Origin: Pseudoselenomonas ruminantium
GTDB lineage: Bacteria > Bacillota > Negativicutes > Selenomonadales > Selenomonadaceae
Reading direction: 5' to 3'
NCBI RefSeq assembly: GCF_900104055.1
Contig: NZ_FNJQ01000017.1
Location: 1-64,000, forward strand
DNA length: 64,000 bases
Position 1 is the stretch's first letter. Every line of letters starts with the position of its first letter. The notes beneath the pieces were generated by a model. The model did no database searches. It had not been told where the DNA came from and saw only the letters and a program-made list of their open reading frames with translations. This document shows positions 8,195-18,477 of the stretch, piece after piece. Both the position numbers and the translations under genes were made by a program.

Positions 8195-9652
8195 ATGGAT
8201 CGGATCAATCAACATACCGCGCCAGTTTATGAGGCGATGTTAGAGCTGCGCAAGCGGCGTGTGGTTCCTTTTGATGTGCCCGGGCATAAGCGGGGGCGCG
8301 GCAATCCGGAACTCGTGGATTTTCTGGGCGAAAAGTGCGTAGGCGTGGATGTCAATTCCATGAAGATGCTGGATAACCTGAGTCATCCTATCTCGGTCAT
8401 CAAGGAAGCAGAGGAATTGACAGCCGATGCCTTTGGTGCGCAGCATGCGTTCTTTATGGTACATGGCACGACTTCAGCGGTGCAGGCTATGGTGCTCTCG
8501 ACTGTGCGGGGGGGGGAGGAAATCCTCCTGCCCCGCAATGTGCATAAGAGCGTCATCAATGCACTGGTGCTCTGCGGCGGTATTCCCGTCTATGTGCCGG
8601 TGCGGGTCAATCACCAGATTGGCATTGCCACGGGCATGGCCCTGTCGGATGTGGAACGGGCCATTCGTGAACATCCGCAGGCCAAGGCCATCTTTGTCAA
8701 TAATCCGACTTACTATGGCATTGCTTCTGACCTCAAAGGCATTGTGGAAGCAGCCCATAAGGCTGGCATGAAGGTGCTGGTGGATGAAGCCCATGGCACC
8801 CATCTCTATTTTGGGGATAATCTGCCCATTTCGGGTATGGCAGCCGGAGCGGATCTGGCGGCAGTTTCCATGCACAAATCCGGCGGCAGTCTGACGCAGA
8901 GTTCCATTATGCTCTGTGGCAAAGGAGTAGACGCGGAATATGTGCAGCAGATCATCAATCTGACGCAGACCACCAGTGCCTCGTATCTTCTGATTTCCAG
9001 CCTGGACCTGTCCCGCCGGAATCTGGCCCTGCATGGCCGGGAGTCCTTTGAGAAGGTCAGCTCCATGGCCGAGTATGCCCGGTCGGAAATCAACGAGATT
9101 CCCGGCTTCTATGCCTATGGCCGGGAACTGATTGACGGGGACAGCGTCTTTGACTTTGACGTGACCAAGCTCTCCGTATTTACGCAGGGCATTGGCATGA
9201 CGGGCATTGAAGTCTACGATATGCTGCGGGATGAGTACGATATCCAGATTGAGTTCGGGGATATCGGCAATATTTTGGCCTATATCTCCATCGGCGACCG
9301 CATCCGCGACATCGAGCGTCTGGTAGGGGCACTCGAAGATATTGCGGACCGTTCGGCAGCACTGGACAAGAAGGAACTCTACTGCGGTGAATTCATAGCG
9401 CCGGAGCTGATCATGAGCCCGCGGGAGGCCTTCTATGCGCAGGGCGAGAAATTGCCGTTGGAAAAAACAGTAGGCCGGGTAGCCGGGGAAATGCTGATGT
9501 GCTATCCGCCGGGGATTCCCATCCTGACACCGGGCGAGCGCATCACCCAGGAGATTCTGGACTACATCGAATACGCCCGGGAAAAGGGCTGCTCCTTGCA
9601 GGGCACTCAGGATCCGGAATGCAGGGAAATGCGTATTTTGACGGAAATTTGA
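8195..9652 (+). CDS. speA: Arginine decarboxylase (Orn/Lys/Arg decarboxylase, PLP aspartate-aminotransferase fold)
   Basis: A 485-aa PLP enzyme of the short, receiver-less group III decarboxylases (B. subtilis SpeA type, about 490 aa). Motifs are FDVPGHKRGRG, FFMVHGTTSAVQAM, VDEAHGTH and the PLP lysine in SMHKSGGSLTQS. The C-terminal small domain with YPPGIPILTPGE is typical. The family also includes lysine and ornithine decarboxylases; arginine is favoured here because agmatine deiminase and N-carbamoylputrescine amidase genes lie in the same operon. The product agmatine would feed putrescine synthesis. The start follows GGGAGG by 7 nt; a TTG at 8165 in frame was rejected. Confidence 0.88.
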   Translation: MDRINQHTAPVYEAMLELRKRRVVPFDVPGHKRGRGNPELVDFLGEKCVGVDVNSMKMLDNLSHPISVIKEAEELTADAFGAQHAFFMVHGTTSAVQAMVLSTVRGGEEILLPRNVHKSVINALVLCGGIPVYVPVRVNHQIGIATGMALSDVERAIREHPQAKAIFVNNPTYYGIASDLKGIVEAAHKAGMKVLVDEAHGTHLYFGDNLPISGMAAGADLAAVSMHKSGGSLTQSSIMLCGKGVDAEYVQQIINLTQTTSASYLLISSLDLSRRNLALHGRESFEKVSSMAEYARSEINEIPGFYAYGRELIDGDSVFDFDVTKLSVFTQGIGMTGIEVYDMLRDEYDIQIEFGDIGNILAYISIGDRIRDIERLVGALEDIADRSAALDKKELYCGEFIAPELIMSPREAFYAQGEKLPLEKTVGRVAGEMLMCYPPGIPILTPGERITQEILDYIEYAREKGCSLQGTQDPECREMRILTEI

Positions 9653-9686
9653 CCAGTCAAATTGACTGGTCAGCTTGACTGGTCAA
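9649..9686. repeat. Tandem/inverted TTGACYRGTCA repeats
   Basis: Three copies of an 11-nt near-palindrome (TTGACCAGTCA, TTGACTGGTCA, TTGACTGGTCA) lie between the speA stop and the speE ribosome-binding site. Adjacent copies can form a hairpin. Related units occur in terminators at 50243 and 54333 and inside the transporter gene near 34100. Confidence 0.7.
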
Positions 9687-9700
9687 AAGGAGGCAGATAC

Positions 9701-10561
9701 ATGGAAATATGGTTTTCCCAGATGGATACGGAAAATGTCAAGACCTCTGTGCGGGTGGACAAGCAGCTTTTTTCCCGGCAGAGTGAATATCAGCGGATTG
9801 ATGTTTTCGAATCCCGGGAGTTTGGCAGGATGATCGTACTCGATGGCGAAATCATCTTCTCAGAGGCCGATGAATTCATCTACAATGAAATGGTGGTGCA
9901 TGTGCCTATGGCCGTTCACCCCTGCGTGAAAAATGTGCTGATCATCGGCGGTGGCGACGGTGGCGTGGCGAAAGTCCTCACGCAGTATCCGGAAATCGAG
10001 TCCATCGACGTGGTGGAGCCGGATGAAATGTTTATCGAAGTTTCGCGGGAATTCTTCCCCGAGACCGCCAAGGGCTTTGACGATGACCGAGTGAAGATCA
10101 CCAATATGGATGGCCTGCGCTTTTTGCGGCGCTGCCGGGATAAGTATGATCTCATCATCAATGATTCCACCGATCCCTTCGGCCATACGGAAGGACTGTT
10201 TACGCGGGAGTTCTATGGCAACTGCTATCGGGCCCTGCATGATGACGGCATCATGGTCTATCAGCATGGCAGCCCGTTCTATGATGAGGATGAGGCGGCC
10301 TTCCGGGCCATGCATCGCAAGGCCTATCAGAGTTTCCCGGTGAGCCGCGTCTATCAGGCCAGCATTCCCACGTGCCCCGCGGGCATCTGGATGTTTGGCT
10401 TTGCGTCCAAGAAATACCATCCATTGAAGGACTTCAATGCGCAGCGCTGGAATGAACGCCAGCTGGAAACCTGGTATTATACGACACATTTACATAAGGG
10501 CGCTTTCATGCTGCCCAAATATGTTGAGGATATTTTATCGGAGGAGGAACAGAAAAAATGA
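9701..10561 (+). CDS. speE: Spermidine synthase homologue (aminopropyltransferase)
   Basis: A 286-aa protein with the SpeE layout: an N-terminal beta domain, then a Rossmann methyltransferase-like fold. Key residues are kept: the DEFIYNEM gate segment, the GGGDGG cofactor loop, the acidic residue in VVEPDE and the DSTD pair in NDSTDPFGHTEG. Family members transfer an aminopropyl group from decarboxylated S-adenosylmethionine to putrescine. No SAM decarboxylase gene (speD) is seen in the window, and the same operon carries the carboxyspermidine route, so the physiological acceptor is uncertain. The ATG follows AAAGGAGG. The stop overlaps the next start (ATGA). Confidence 0.87.
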   Translation: MEIWFSQMDTENVKTSVRVDKQLFSRQSEYQRIDVFESREFGRMIVLDGEIIFSEADEFIYNEMVVHVPMAVHPCVKNVLIIGGGDGGVAKVLTQYPEIESIDVVEPDEMFIEVSREFFPETAKGFDDDRVKITNMDGLRFLRRCRDKYDLIINDSTDPFGHTEGLFTREFYGNCYRALHDDGIMVYQHGSPFYDEDEAAFRAMHRKAYQSFPVSRVYQASIPTCPAGIWMFGFASKKYHPLKDFNAQRWNERQLETWYYTTHLHKGAFMLPKYVEDILSEEEQKK

Positions 10562-11817
10562 GCAGATTAATGATTATCGGCTGCGGTGGTGTAGCCAGTG
10601 TAGCTATCCATAAGGTATGTCAGAATGATGAGGTATTCGACGAACTGATGATTGCCAGCCGCACGGTTTCCAAGTGCGATGCCCTGAAAGAAAAACTGCA
10701 GGGCAAGACCAAGACCAAAATCACCACGGCCCAGATTGACGCCGATGATGTGGAAGCACTGACCAAGCTGATCAAAGAATATAAGCCGGACGCTGTCCTC
10801 AACGTGGCGCTGCCCTATCAGGACTTGACCATCATGGATGCCTGCCTGGCTGCTGGTGTGGACTATATCGACACCGCCAACTACGAGCCGGAGGATACGG
10901 AAGATCCGGAATGGCGCAAGATTTACGAGAAGCGCTGCAAGGAACTGGGCTTCTCCGCTTACTTTGACTATTCCTGGCAGTGGGCCTATGAGGATAAGTT
11001 CAAGAATGCCGGCCTGACGGCTCTTCTGGGCACGGGCTTTGACCCGGGTGTGACCTCCGTATTTGCGGCCTATGCCAAGAAGCATTATTTTGATACCATT
11101 GACACCATCGATATCCTCGACTGCAACGGCGGCGACCATGGCTATCCCTTTGCTACCAACTTCAACCCGGAAATCAACCTGCGGGAAGTTTCTGCGCCGG
11201 GCTCCTATATGGAAAATGGCAAATGGATTGAGATTCCGGCCATGAGCATCAAGCGGGAGTACGATTTCGAAGGAGTGGGCAAGAAGGATATGTATCTGCT
11301 GCACCATGAGGAGATCGAGGCTTTGGGCCGCAATATGCCGGAAGTCAAGCGCATCCGCTTCTTCATGACCTTTGGCCAGAGCTATCTGGACCATATGCGC
11401 TGCCTCGAAAACGTGGGCATGCTGTCCACCACGCCAATCAACTACAACGGTCAGGAAATCGTGCCTATTCAGTTTCTCAAAGCCCTGCTGCCGGACCCTG
11501 CATCCCTCGGCCCGCGCACCAAGGGCAAGACCAATATCGGCTGCATCTTCACTGGCAAGAAGGACGGCAAGGAACGTTCCATCTACATCTACAATGTCTG
11601 CGATCATCAGGAATGTTTCAAAGAGGTTGGCTCCCAGGCCATTTCCTATACCACCGGCGTTCCGGCCATGATTGGTGCCATGCTGGTGGCCACGGGCCAG
11701 TGGAAGAAGCCCGGCGTGTTTACCACGGACGAATTCGATCCGGACCCGTACATGGAAGCCCTGAATAAATGGGGGCTGCCTTGGAAGGTGGAAGAAAACC
11801 CGGTGCTGGTGGACTAA
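10558..11817 (+). CDS. Carboxynorspermidine/carboxyspermidine synthase (saccharopine dehydrogenase family)
   Basis: A 419-aa NAD(P)-dependent enzyme that condenses L-aspartate beta-semialdehyde with putrescine (or diaminopropane) and reduces the imine to carboxyspermidine (or carboxynorspermidine). The N-terminal Rossmann motif is MIIGCGGVASVAIH. Further family segments are NVALPYQDLTIMDACLAAGV, YIDTANYEPEDT, GTGFDPGVTSVF and FGQSYLDHM. Length matches CASDH/CANSDH proteins (about 400-420 aa). It overlaps speE by 4 nt and is followed after 3 nt by the cognate decarboxylase gene, so the two act in sequence. Putrescine made by AguA/AguB is the probable amine. Confidence 0.9.
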   Translation: MSRLMIIGCGGVASVAIHKVCQNDEVFDELMIASRTVSKCDALKEKLQGKTKTKITTAQIDADDVEALTKLIKEYKPDAVLNVALPYQDLTIMDACLAAGVDYIDTANYEPEDTEDPEWRKIYEKRCKELGFSAYFDYSWQWAYEDKFKNAGLTALLGTGFDPGVTSVFAAYAKKHYFDTIDTIDILDCNGGDHGYPFATNFNPEINLREVSAPGSYMENGKWIEIPAMSIKREYDFEGVGKKDMYLLHHEEIEALGRNMPEVKRIRFFMTFGQSYLDHMRCLENVGMLSTTPINYNGQEIVPIQFLKALLPDPASLGPRTKGKTNIGCIFTGKKDGKERSIYIYNVCDHQECFKEVGSQAISYTTGVPAMIGAMLVATGQWKKPGVFTTDEFDPDPYMEALNKWGLPWKVEENPVLVD

Positions 11818-11820
11818 GGC

Positions 11821-12996
11821 ATGAGCATGAAAATCGACAAAGTGCCTACGCCCGCCTATGTGGTGGATGAAGCGGCCTTGGAGAACAACCTGCGCATCTT
11901 GCAGGAAGTCAAAGAGGCGGCAGGCTGCAAAATCCTGCTGGCCCAGAAATGCTTCTCTATGTTTGCCGAGTACCCGTTGATTGGCAAATATCTCGACGGT
12001 GCCACCGCCAGCGGCCTCTTTGAAGCCAAGCTGGGGCATGAGGAAATGGCAGGGGAGAACCATGTGTTTTCCCCTGCCTACCGGCCCGAGGAAATCGAGG
12101 AGCTTGCCTCCATCTGCGACCATGTCATCTTCAATTCCTTTTCCCAGCTGCGCCGTTTTGGGACCAAGGTCAAGGAGATTCAGCAGGCGAGGGGTGTAAA
12201 GCATGGCATCGGCCTGCGCATCAATCCTGAATGTTCCACGCAGGACCATGCCATCTATGATCCCTGTGCACCGGGTTCCCGGCTGGGCGTTACGGCCGAG
12301 GATTTTGCCAAGGCGGTTGAAGCAGAGCCGGAACTTCTGGCACTGCTGGATGGTCTGCACTTCCATACCCTCTGCGAGCAGAACAGCGATGCCTTGGCGG
12401 AAACCTTGCAGGCCGTGGAGCAGAAGTTTGGCCATTGGCTGAAGCAGGATTCCATCCATTGGCTCAATATGGGCGGCGGCCATCATATCACGCGGGCGGA
12501 TTATGACCGTCAGCTGCTGATTGACCTTGTCCAATCCGTTCGGGAAAAATACGGCGTAGAAGTCTATCTGGAACCCGGTGAGGCCGTGGCGCTCAATGCG
12601 GGCTATCTGGTCACCGAGGTATTGGACACGGTAACGAACCATGGCACCCATATTCTGCTATTGGATGCGTCTGCCGCCTGCCATATGCCCGACGTATTGG
12701 AGATGCCCTATCGGCCGCCTTTGAAAGATTCCGGGGAAGCGGGGGAGAAGGCCTATACCTATAAACTTTCTTCCTGCACCTGCCTGGCTGGCGATATTAT
12801 CGGCGATTATTCCTTTGACCGGGAAATCCTGCCGGGGGATCGGCTCTGTTTTGAAGATATGGCCATCTATTCCATGGTCAAGAACAATACCTTCAACGGC
12901 ATGGCTTTGCCTGCCATCTGGAAGATGGATGCGGCAGGAGAATGCACGCTGGTCAAAAAATTCGGCTATAACGTTTTTAAGGAACGATTGTCATGA
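11821..12996 (+). CDS. nspC: Carboxynorspermidine/carboxyspermidine decarboxylase
   Basis: A 391-aa PLP enzyme of the alanine-racemase fold (fold III) that decarboxylates carboxyspermidine to spermidine. Visible are TPAYVVDEAALENNL, the PLP lysine region ILLAQKCFSMF, the glycine-rich NMGGGHHIT, the EPGEAVAL phosphate loop and the active-site SSCTCLAGDIIGDYSF segment. Two starts are possible: ATG 11821 directly after TAAGG, or ATG 11827 with better spacing from it. The stop overlaps the aguA start (ATGA). Family members accept carboxynorspermidine and carboxyspermidine; the product depends on the upstream diamine. Confidence 0.92.
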   Translation: MSMKIDKVPTPAYVVDEAALENNLRILQEVKEAAGCKILLAQKCFSMFAEYPLIGKYLDGATASGLFEAKLGHEEMAGENHVFSPAYRPEEIEELASICDHVIFNSFSQLRRFGTKVKEIQQARGVKHGIGLRINPECSTQDHAIYDPCAPGSRLGVTAEDFAKAVEAEPELLALLDGLHFHTLCEQNSDALAETLQAVEQKFGHWLKQDSIHWLNMGGGHHITRADYDRQLLIDLVQSVREKYGVEVYLEPGEAVALNAGYLVTEVLDTVTNHGTHILLLDASAACHMPDVLEMPYRPPLKDSGEAGEKAYTYKLSSCTCLAGDIIGDYSFDREILPGDRLCFEDMAIYSMVKNNTFNGMALPAIWKMDAAGECTLVKKFGYNVFKERLS

Positions 12997-14120
12997 TGAT
13001 AAAGGATAGTACACCGAAGGCCGATGGCTTTTATATGCCCGCTGAGTTTGCCCCCCATGCGGGAACTTTCCTGATCTGGCCCACCCGGCCCGGCTCTTGG
13101 ACCAACAATGGCGCTGATGTGCAGCCGGTATTTGTGGAGCTGATTCGGGAGATTTCTGCCGTGGAGGAACTTTATCTGCTGGTGGATGAAGCGCACCGCG
13201 GACAGGCCGAAGCTATGCTGAGCGGTTTGCCGCAGGAACATATCCATTATCTGGTGATTCCCACGGACGATGCCTGGGCACGGGATATGGGGCCGACCTA
13301 TGTGGTGGACGGCCAAGGCCGGCGCCGGGGTATCAATTGGAGCTTCAATGCCTGGGGCGGCGATTTTGACGGCCTCTACCCAGATTTCGCCCAGGACGAT
13401 GCGGCGGCGGAGAAGATGTGTGCGGCTTTAGATGATGATATCTATGATGCCGGAGATTTCGTGCTCGAAGGCGGCTCCATACATGTGGATGGGGAAGGTA
13501 CGGTTGTCGTGACTGAAGCCTGCCTGCTGTCTCAGGGCCGCAATCCTGACAAGTCAAAAGAGCAGATTGAAGAACTGCTATTAGAGTACCTTGGCGCGGA
13601 AAAAGTCATCTGGCTGCCCAGGGGCATCTATAACGATGAAACCAATGAGCATGTGGATAATGTCTTTGCCTTTGTAAAGCCCGGGGAAGTCCTGCTGGCC
13701 TGGACGGATGATAAGTCTGACCCCCAGTATGCGCTGAGTCAGGCGGATTTGGAGGTGCTGGAAACGGCTGTGGATGCCAAGGGGCGCAGGTTTAAGATTC
13801 ATAAACTGCCTATCCCGAAGCAGCCCGTCTGCATTACCGAGGAGGAAGCTAATAGCTTTACCTTCGAGGAAGGCGAGGATAGGCGGGAGCCCGGTGAGCG
13901 GCTGGCGGCCAGCTATGTGAATTTCTACCTCTGCAATAGCAAGGTCATTTTGCCGCAGTTTGGGGATGAAATGGATAGCGAAGCACAGCGCATCTTAGGA
14001 GAATGTTTCCCGGAGCGTCAGATTGTGCCCTTGCCAGCCAGAGCTGTAATCGTGGGCGGTGGCAATTTCCACTGCCTGACGCAGCAGATACCTTTAGCAA
14101 AGTCAAAAGAGGTGAAGTGA
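12993..14120 (+). CDS. aguA: Agmatine deiminase
   Basis: A 375-aa guanidino-group hydrolase that converts agmatine to N-carbamoylputrescine plus ammonia. Signature segments are GFYMPAEFAPHAGTFLIWP, TDDAWARDMGPTYV, NAWGGDFDGLYPDF, the EGGSIHVDGEGT strand, NEHVDNVFAFV and the catalytic cysteine in GGGNFHCLTQQIP near the C terminus. Length and motifs match bacterial AguA (about 365-375 aa). It starts within the nspC stop codon region after AAGGA and directly precedes aguB, so the two enzymes of the agmatine to putrescine route are coupled. Confidence 0.95.
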   Translation: MMIKDSTPKADGFYMPAEFAPHAGTFLIWPTRPGSWTNNGADVQPVFVELIREISAVEELYLLVDEAHRGQAEAMLSGLPQEHIHYLVIPTDDAWARDMGPTYVVDGQGRRRGINWSFNAWGGDFDGLYPDFAQDDAAAEKMCAALDDDIYDAGDFVLEGGSIHVDGEGTVVVTEACLLSQGRNPDKSKEQIEELLLEYLGAEKVIWLPRGIYNDETNEHVDNVFAFVKPGEVLLAWTDDKSDPQYALSQADLEVLETAVDAKGRRFKIHKLPIPKQPVCITEEEANSFTFEEGEDRREPGERLAASYVNFYLCNSKVILPQFGDEMDSEAQRILGECFPERQIVPLPARAVIVGGGNFHCLTQQIPLAKSKEVK

Positions 14121-14996
<876 letters not shown>

Positions 14997-15042
14997 GAGA
15001 AAATTTTTCTGCTTAGGTGGCGGCATTCAACGTAATTTTTCG

Positions 15043-15071
15043 TTGAATTTGCTGTAAACCTGTGATACACT
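15043..15071 (+). promoter_or_regulatory. Promoter of ileS
   Basis: TTGAAT (15043-15048), a 17-bp spacer and TACACT (15066-15071), about 20 nt before the T-box leader begins. Confidence 0.65.
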
Positions 15072-15089
15072 AATACCTGTTAATGTGTA

Positions 15090-15332
15090 AATGCGTAGAT
15101 GAAGAGAGTAACCTCGGGAAGAAATCTTTAGCGAGCCGGGTAGGGTGAAAGCCGGTAGAGAGTATCAAGGGGCGAAAATCACTTCGGAGCAGCGGGCTGA
15201 AATCCCTTGCGGGCAGTAAGCTTCGCCGGTATTCCCCGTTACGGAATAGCGTATGATGGTACGTGAAAAATAGGTGGTTTATAAGTGTAGGTTAAATATA
15301 CCTGCATCCTGTTTTCGGGATGCAGGTTTTTT
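15090..15332 (+). promoter_or_regulatory. T-box leader (tRNA-Ile sensing) of ileS
   Basis: This leader shows the T-box order. Stem I has AGAGAGTA and the apical segment CGAGCCGGGTAGGGTGAAAG. The specifier region GAGTATCAAGG contains an ATC isoleucine codon. A T-box-like TAGGTGGTTTA lies at about 15271; its TGGT can pair with the 3' end of tRNA-Ile (discriminator A). The leader ends in a strong intrinsic terminator, ACCTGCATCC/GGGATGCAGGT plus six T (15300-15332). Uncharged tRNA-Ile should favour the antiterminator and read-through into ileS. The T-box core is divergent from the common AGGGTGGNACCGCG. Confidence 0.85.
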
Positions 15333-15353
15333 GTTTTTAGAGGAGGAGTTCGT

Positions 15354-18300
15354 TTGTACAGCAAGGTAGACACCAATTTGAACTTCGTGGACAGAGAAAA
15401 GGAAGTTCTGAAATTCTGGAAAGACAACAACATTGCCCAGAAGGCTATCGACCAGCGCGAAGGTTGCGATACCTTTACGTTCTATGATGGTCCCCCGACG
15501 GCTAACGGCAAGCCGCATATTGGTCATGTATTAACCCGTGTTATCAAGGATATGCTGCCGCGTTACCAGTCCATGAAGGGCAAGAAGGTGCTGCGCAAGG
15601 CTGGATGGGATACGCACGGCCTGCCGGTTGAGCTTGAAGTCGAGAAGCTCGTGGGCATCAACGGCAAGGAACAGATTGAAGAATACGGCATTGAGCCCTT
15701 CATCAAGAAGTGCCGCGAGTCCGTTTGGAAATACAAGGGGATGTGGGAAGAGTTCTCCGATGTGGTCGGCTTCTGGGCTGACATGGAGCATCCCTACATC
15801 ACCTACGAAAATGACTTCATCGAATCCGAATGGTGGGCGCTTAAGGAAATCTGGAACAAGGGCCTGCTCTACAAAGGCCATAAGGTCGTTCCTTACTGTC
15901 CCCGCTGCGGCACCCCGCTGTCTTCTCACGAAGTAGCCCAGGGCTATAAGGATGTCAAAGAGCGCTCTGCTATGGTGAAGTTCAAGGTCAAGGACGAGGA
16001 CGCATACTTCCTGGCTTGGACGACGACGCCATGGACGCTGCCCTCCAACCTCGGCCTCTGCGTGAACCCCGAAGTGGACTATGTGAAGATCAAGGTTGAT
16101 GGCACGGTTTACTACATGGCCGAAGCCCTCGTGGAATCCGTCTTTGAAGGTGTCGAAGGCGAGCGCGAAGTCCTCGAAAAGTACAAGGGCAAAGACCTCG
16201 AATACCGCGAATATGAACCTCTCTACGACTATGCCGTGGGCAAGCTCAAGAAAAAAGCATTCTATGTGGTCTGCGATGATTATGTTACGACCTCCGATGG
16301 TACGGGTATCGTTCATATCGCTCCGGCCTTCGGTGAGGACGATAACCGCGTTTGCCGCAAGTACGATATGCCTTTCGTGCAGTTCGTCAACAATAAGGGC
16401 GAAATGACCGAGGAAACGGACTGGGCTGGCGTATTCGTCAAGGACGCTGACCCGCTGATTATCGATGACCTAAAGAAGAGCGGCAAGCTCTTTAAGGCAC
16501 CGAAGTTCGAGCACAGCTATCCGCACTGCTGGCGCTGCGACACGCCGCTCATCTACTATGCGCGCGAAACCTGGTTCATCAAGATGACGGATGTCAAGGA
16601 CAAGCTGATTGCCAACAACAACAAGGTCAACTGGATTCCGAAATCCATCGGTGAAGGCCGTTTCGGCGATTGGCTCGAGCATGTACAGGATTGGGGCCTG
16701 TCCCGTAACCGTTATTGGGGCACGCCGCTGCCGGTTTGGGAATGCGAATGCGGCCATCAGCACACGATTGGTTCCATCGCTGAACTCAAGGAAATGAGCG
16801 ACAACTGCCCAGATGATATCGAATTGCACCGTCCGTATATCGACGCTGTTACGATTAAGTGTCCGGAATGCGGCAAGGAAATGCACCGTGTGCCGGAAGT
16901 TATCGACTGCTGGTTCGACTCCGGTTCCATGCCTTTTGCCCAGTGGCATTATCCGTTCGAGAACAAGGATATCTTCGAGAAGCGCTTCCCGGCTGACTTC
17001 ATCTCCGAGGCCGTTGACCAGACGCGCGGCTGGTTCTACTCCTTGATCGCCATTTCCACCCTGCTCTTTGATGAAGCACCGTACAAGAACGTTATCGTGC
17101 TTGGCCATGTGCAGGATAAGGATGGCCGCAAGATGAGTAAGTCCAAGGGCAACGCCGTTGATCCCATGGAGGCTCTGGGCCAGCATGGCGCTGATGCCAT
17201 CCGTTGGTACTTCTACGAGAACAGCGCGCCCTGGCTGCCGAACCGCTTCCATGATGATGCAGTGCAGGAAGGACAGCGCAAGTTCATGGGCACTCTCTGG
17301 AATACCTATGCTTTCTTCGTGCTCTACGCCAACATTGACAACTTCGATGCCACGAAGTACACGCTGGATTACGACAAACTGCCGGTTATGGATAAATGGG
17401 TGCTGAGCCGTCTCAATACCATGGTCAAGGAAGTGGACAATGACCTGGCTAACTACAAGGTCACGGAAGCTGCCAAGGCTCTGCAGGCCTTCACGGACGA
17501 ACTGTCTAACTGGTATGTGCGCCGCAGCCGTGCCCGCTTCTGGGCCAAGGGCATGGAGCAGGATAAGATCAATGCTTACATGACGCTCTATACGGCTCTT
17601 GTGACTACGGCCAAGGCTGCCGCTCCGCTGGTACCGTTCATCACCGAATCCATCTATCGCAACCTCGTTTGCAGCATCGACAAGACGGCTCCGGAATCCG
17701 TCCATCTGGCTGATTACCCGACGGTCAACGAGGCATGGATTGATGAAGACCTTGAAAAGAACATGGAACTGGTGCTCGAAATCGTCGTGCTCGGCCGTGC
17801 GTCCCGCAACGAGACCAATATCAAGAACCGCCAGCCGGTTGCGCATATGTATGTCAACGCTGACCGTGAACTCTCCGACTTCTTCAAGGAAATCGTGGAA
17901 GACGAACTCAACGTCAAGGAAGTGGTCTTCAAGGACGATATGGAAGAATATTTGACCTACAGCTTCAAGCCGAACTTCCGCGTGCTCGGCCCGAAGGTTG
18001 GCAAGCAGATTGGTGCAGTCAAGGGCGCTTTAGAAAAACTCAACGGCCATAAGGCCAAGGCAGAACTCGACTCCACGGGCAAGCTCGTCGTGGCTCTGCC
18101 GGATGGCGAAGTAACGCTGACCACTGAGGATGTGGAAGTATCCATGGCTCAGACCGAAGGTTTCAACTGCCAGCGCTATAATGGCGTGACCATTGCCCTC
18201 GACACGACGCTGACGGAAGAACTGCTCGAAGAAGGTTTCGTCCGCGAGGTCATCAGCAAGGTGCAGACTATGCGTAAGGAAAACGGCTTTGAAGTCACCG

Positions 18301-18473
18301 ACCACATCACGGTCAGCCTTGCCGGCAATGAGAAATTGCAGGCCATCGTGGCCAAGAATGAGGACTACCTCAAGGAAATCACCTTGGCTGACGTGGTAAA
18401 TTATGGAAAACTTTCCGGCACCGAGAAGGAATGGAACATCAACGGCGAGAATATTACTATAGCGGTAGAATAA
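15354..18473 (+). CDS. ileS: Isoleucyl-tRNA synthetase
   Basis: A 1039-aa class I synthetase that charges tRNA-Ile. The HIGH-type motif PPTANGKPHIGH is at about residues 47-58 and KMSKSKGN at about 592-599. The CP1 editing domain with WTTTPWTLPSN lies between. Cysteine pairs (CPRCGTP, CECGH, CPECGK) suggest zinc-binding insertions. The length and the N-terminal YSKVDTNLNFVDREKEVLKF place it with the long, eukaryote-like IleRS type found in many Clostridia, a group known for low mupirocin sensitivity; that phenotype is inference here. The TTG start lies 5 nt after AGGAGGAGTT, downstream of the T-box terminator. Confidence 0.97.
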   Translation: MYSKVDTNLNFVDREKEVLKFWKDNNIAQKAIDQREGCDTFTFYDGPPTANGKPHIGHVLTRVIKDMLPRYQSMKGKKVLRKAGWDTHGLPVELEVEKLVGINGKEQIEEYGIEPFIKKCRESVWKYKGMWEEFSDVVGFWADMEHPYITYENDFIESEWWALKEIWNKGLLYKGHKVVPYCPRCGTPLSSHEVAQGYKDVKERSAMVKFKVKDEDAYFLAWTTTPWTLPSNLGLCVNPEVDYVKIKVDGTVYYMAEALVESVFEGVEGEREVLEKYKGKDLEYREYEPLYDYAVGKLKKKAFYVVCDDYVTTSDGTGIVHIAPAFGEDDNRVCRKYDMPFVQFVNNKGEMTEETDWAGVFVKDADPLIIDDLKKSGKLFKAPKFEHSYPHCWRCDTPLIYYARETWFIKMTDVKDKLIANNNKVNWIPKSIGEGRFGDWLEHVQDWGLSRNRYWGTPLPVWECECGHQHTIGSIAELKEMSDNCPDDIELHRPYIDAVTIKCPECGKEMHRVPEVIDCWFDSGSMPFAQWHYPFENKDIFEKRFPADFISEAVDQTRGWFYSLIAISTLLFDEAPYKNVIVLGHVQDKDGRKMSKSKGNAVDPMEALGQHGADAIRWYFYENSAPWLPNRFHDDAVQEGQRKFMGTLWNTYAFFVLYANIDNFDATKYTLDYDKLPVMDKWVLSRLNTMVKEVDNDLANYKVTEAAKALQAFTDELSNWYVRRSRARFWAKGMEQDKINAYMTLYTALVTTAKAAAPLVPFITESIYRNLVCSIDKTAPESVHLADYPTVNEAWIDEDLEKNMELVLEIVVLGRASRNETNIKNRQPVAHMYVNADRELSDFFKEIVEDELNVKEVVFKDDMEEYLTYSFKPNFRVLGPKVGKQIGAVKGALEKLNGHKAKAELDSTGKLVVALPDGEVTLTTEDVEVSMAQTEGFNCQRYNGVTIALDTTLTEELLEEGFVREVISKVQTMRKENGFEVTDHITVSLAGNEKLQAIVAKNEDYLKEITLADVVNYGKLSGTEKEWNINGENITIAVE

Positions 18474-18477
18474 AGCC

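Noticed and set aside
10141-10180. Loss of a catalytic Asp in SpeE (NDSTDP instead of TDSSDP)
   Set aside because: The Asn replaces the residue before the conserved D-S-x-D pair; both catalytic aspartates are present.
10567-12651. 694-codon open frame on the minus strand opposite the polyamine genes
   Set aside because: It is the antisense of two well-supported coding genes; its composition follows their codon bias and it has no recognisable domain or start signal.
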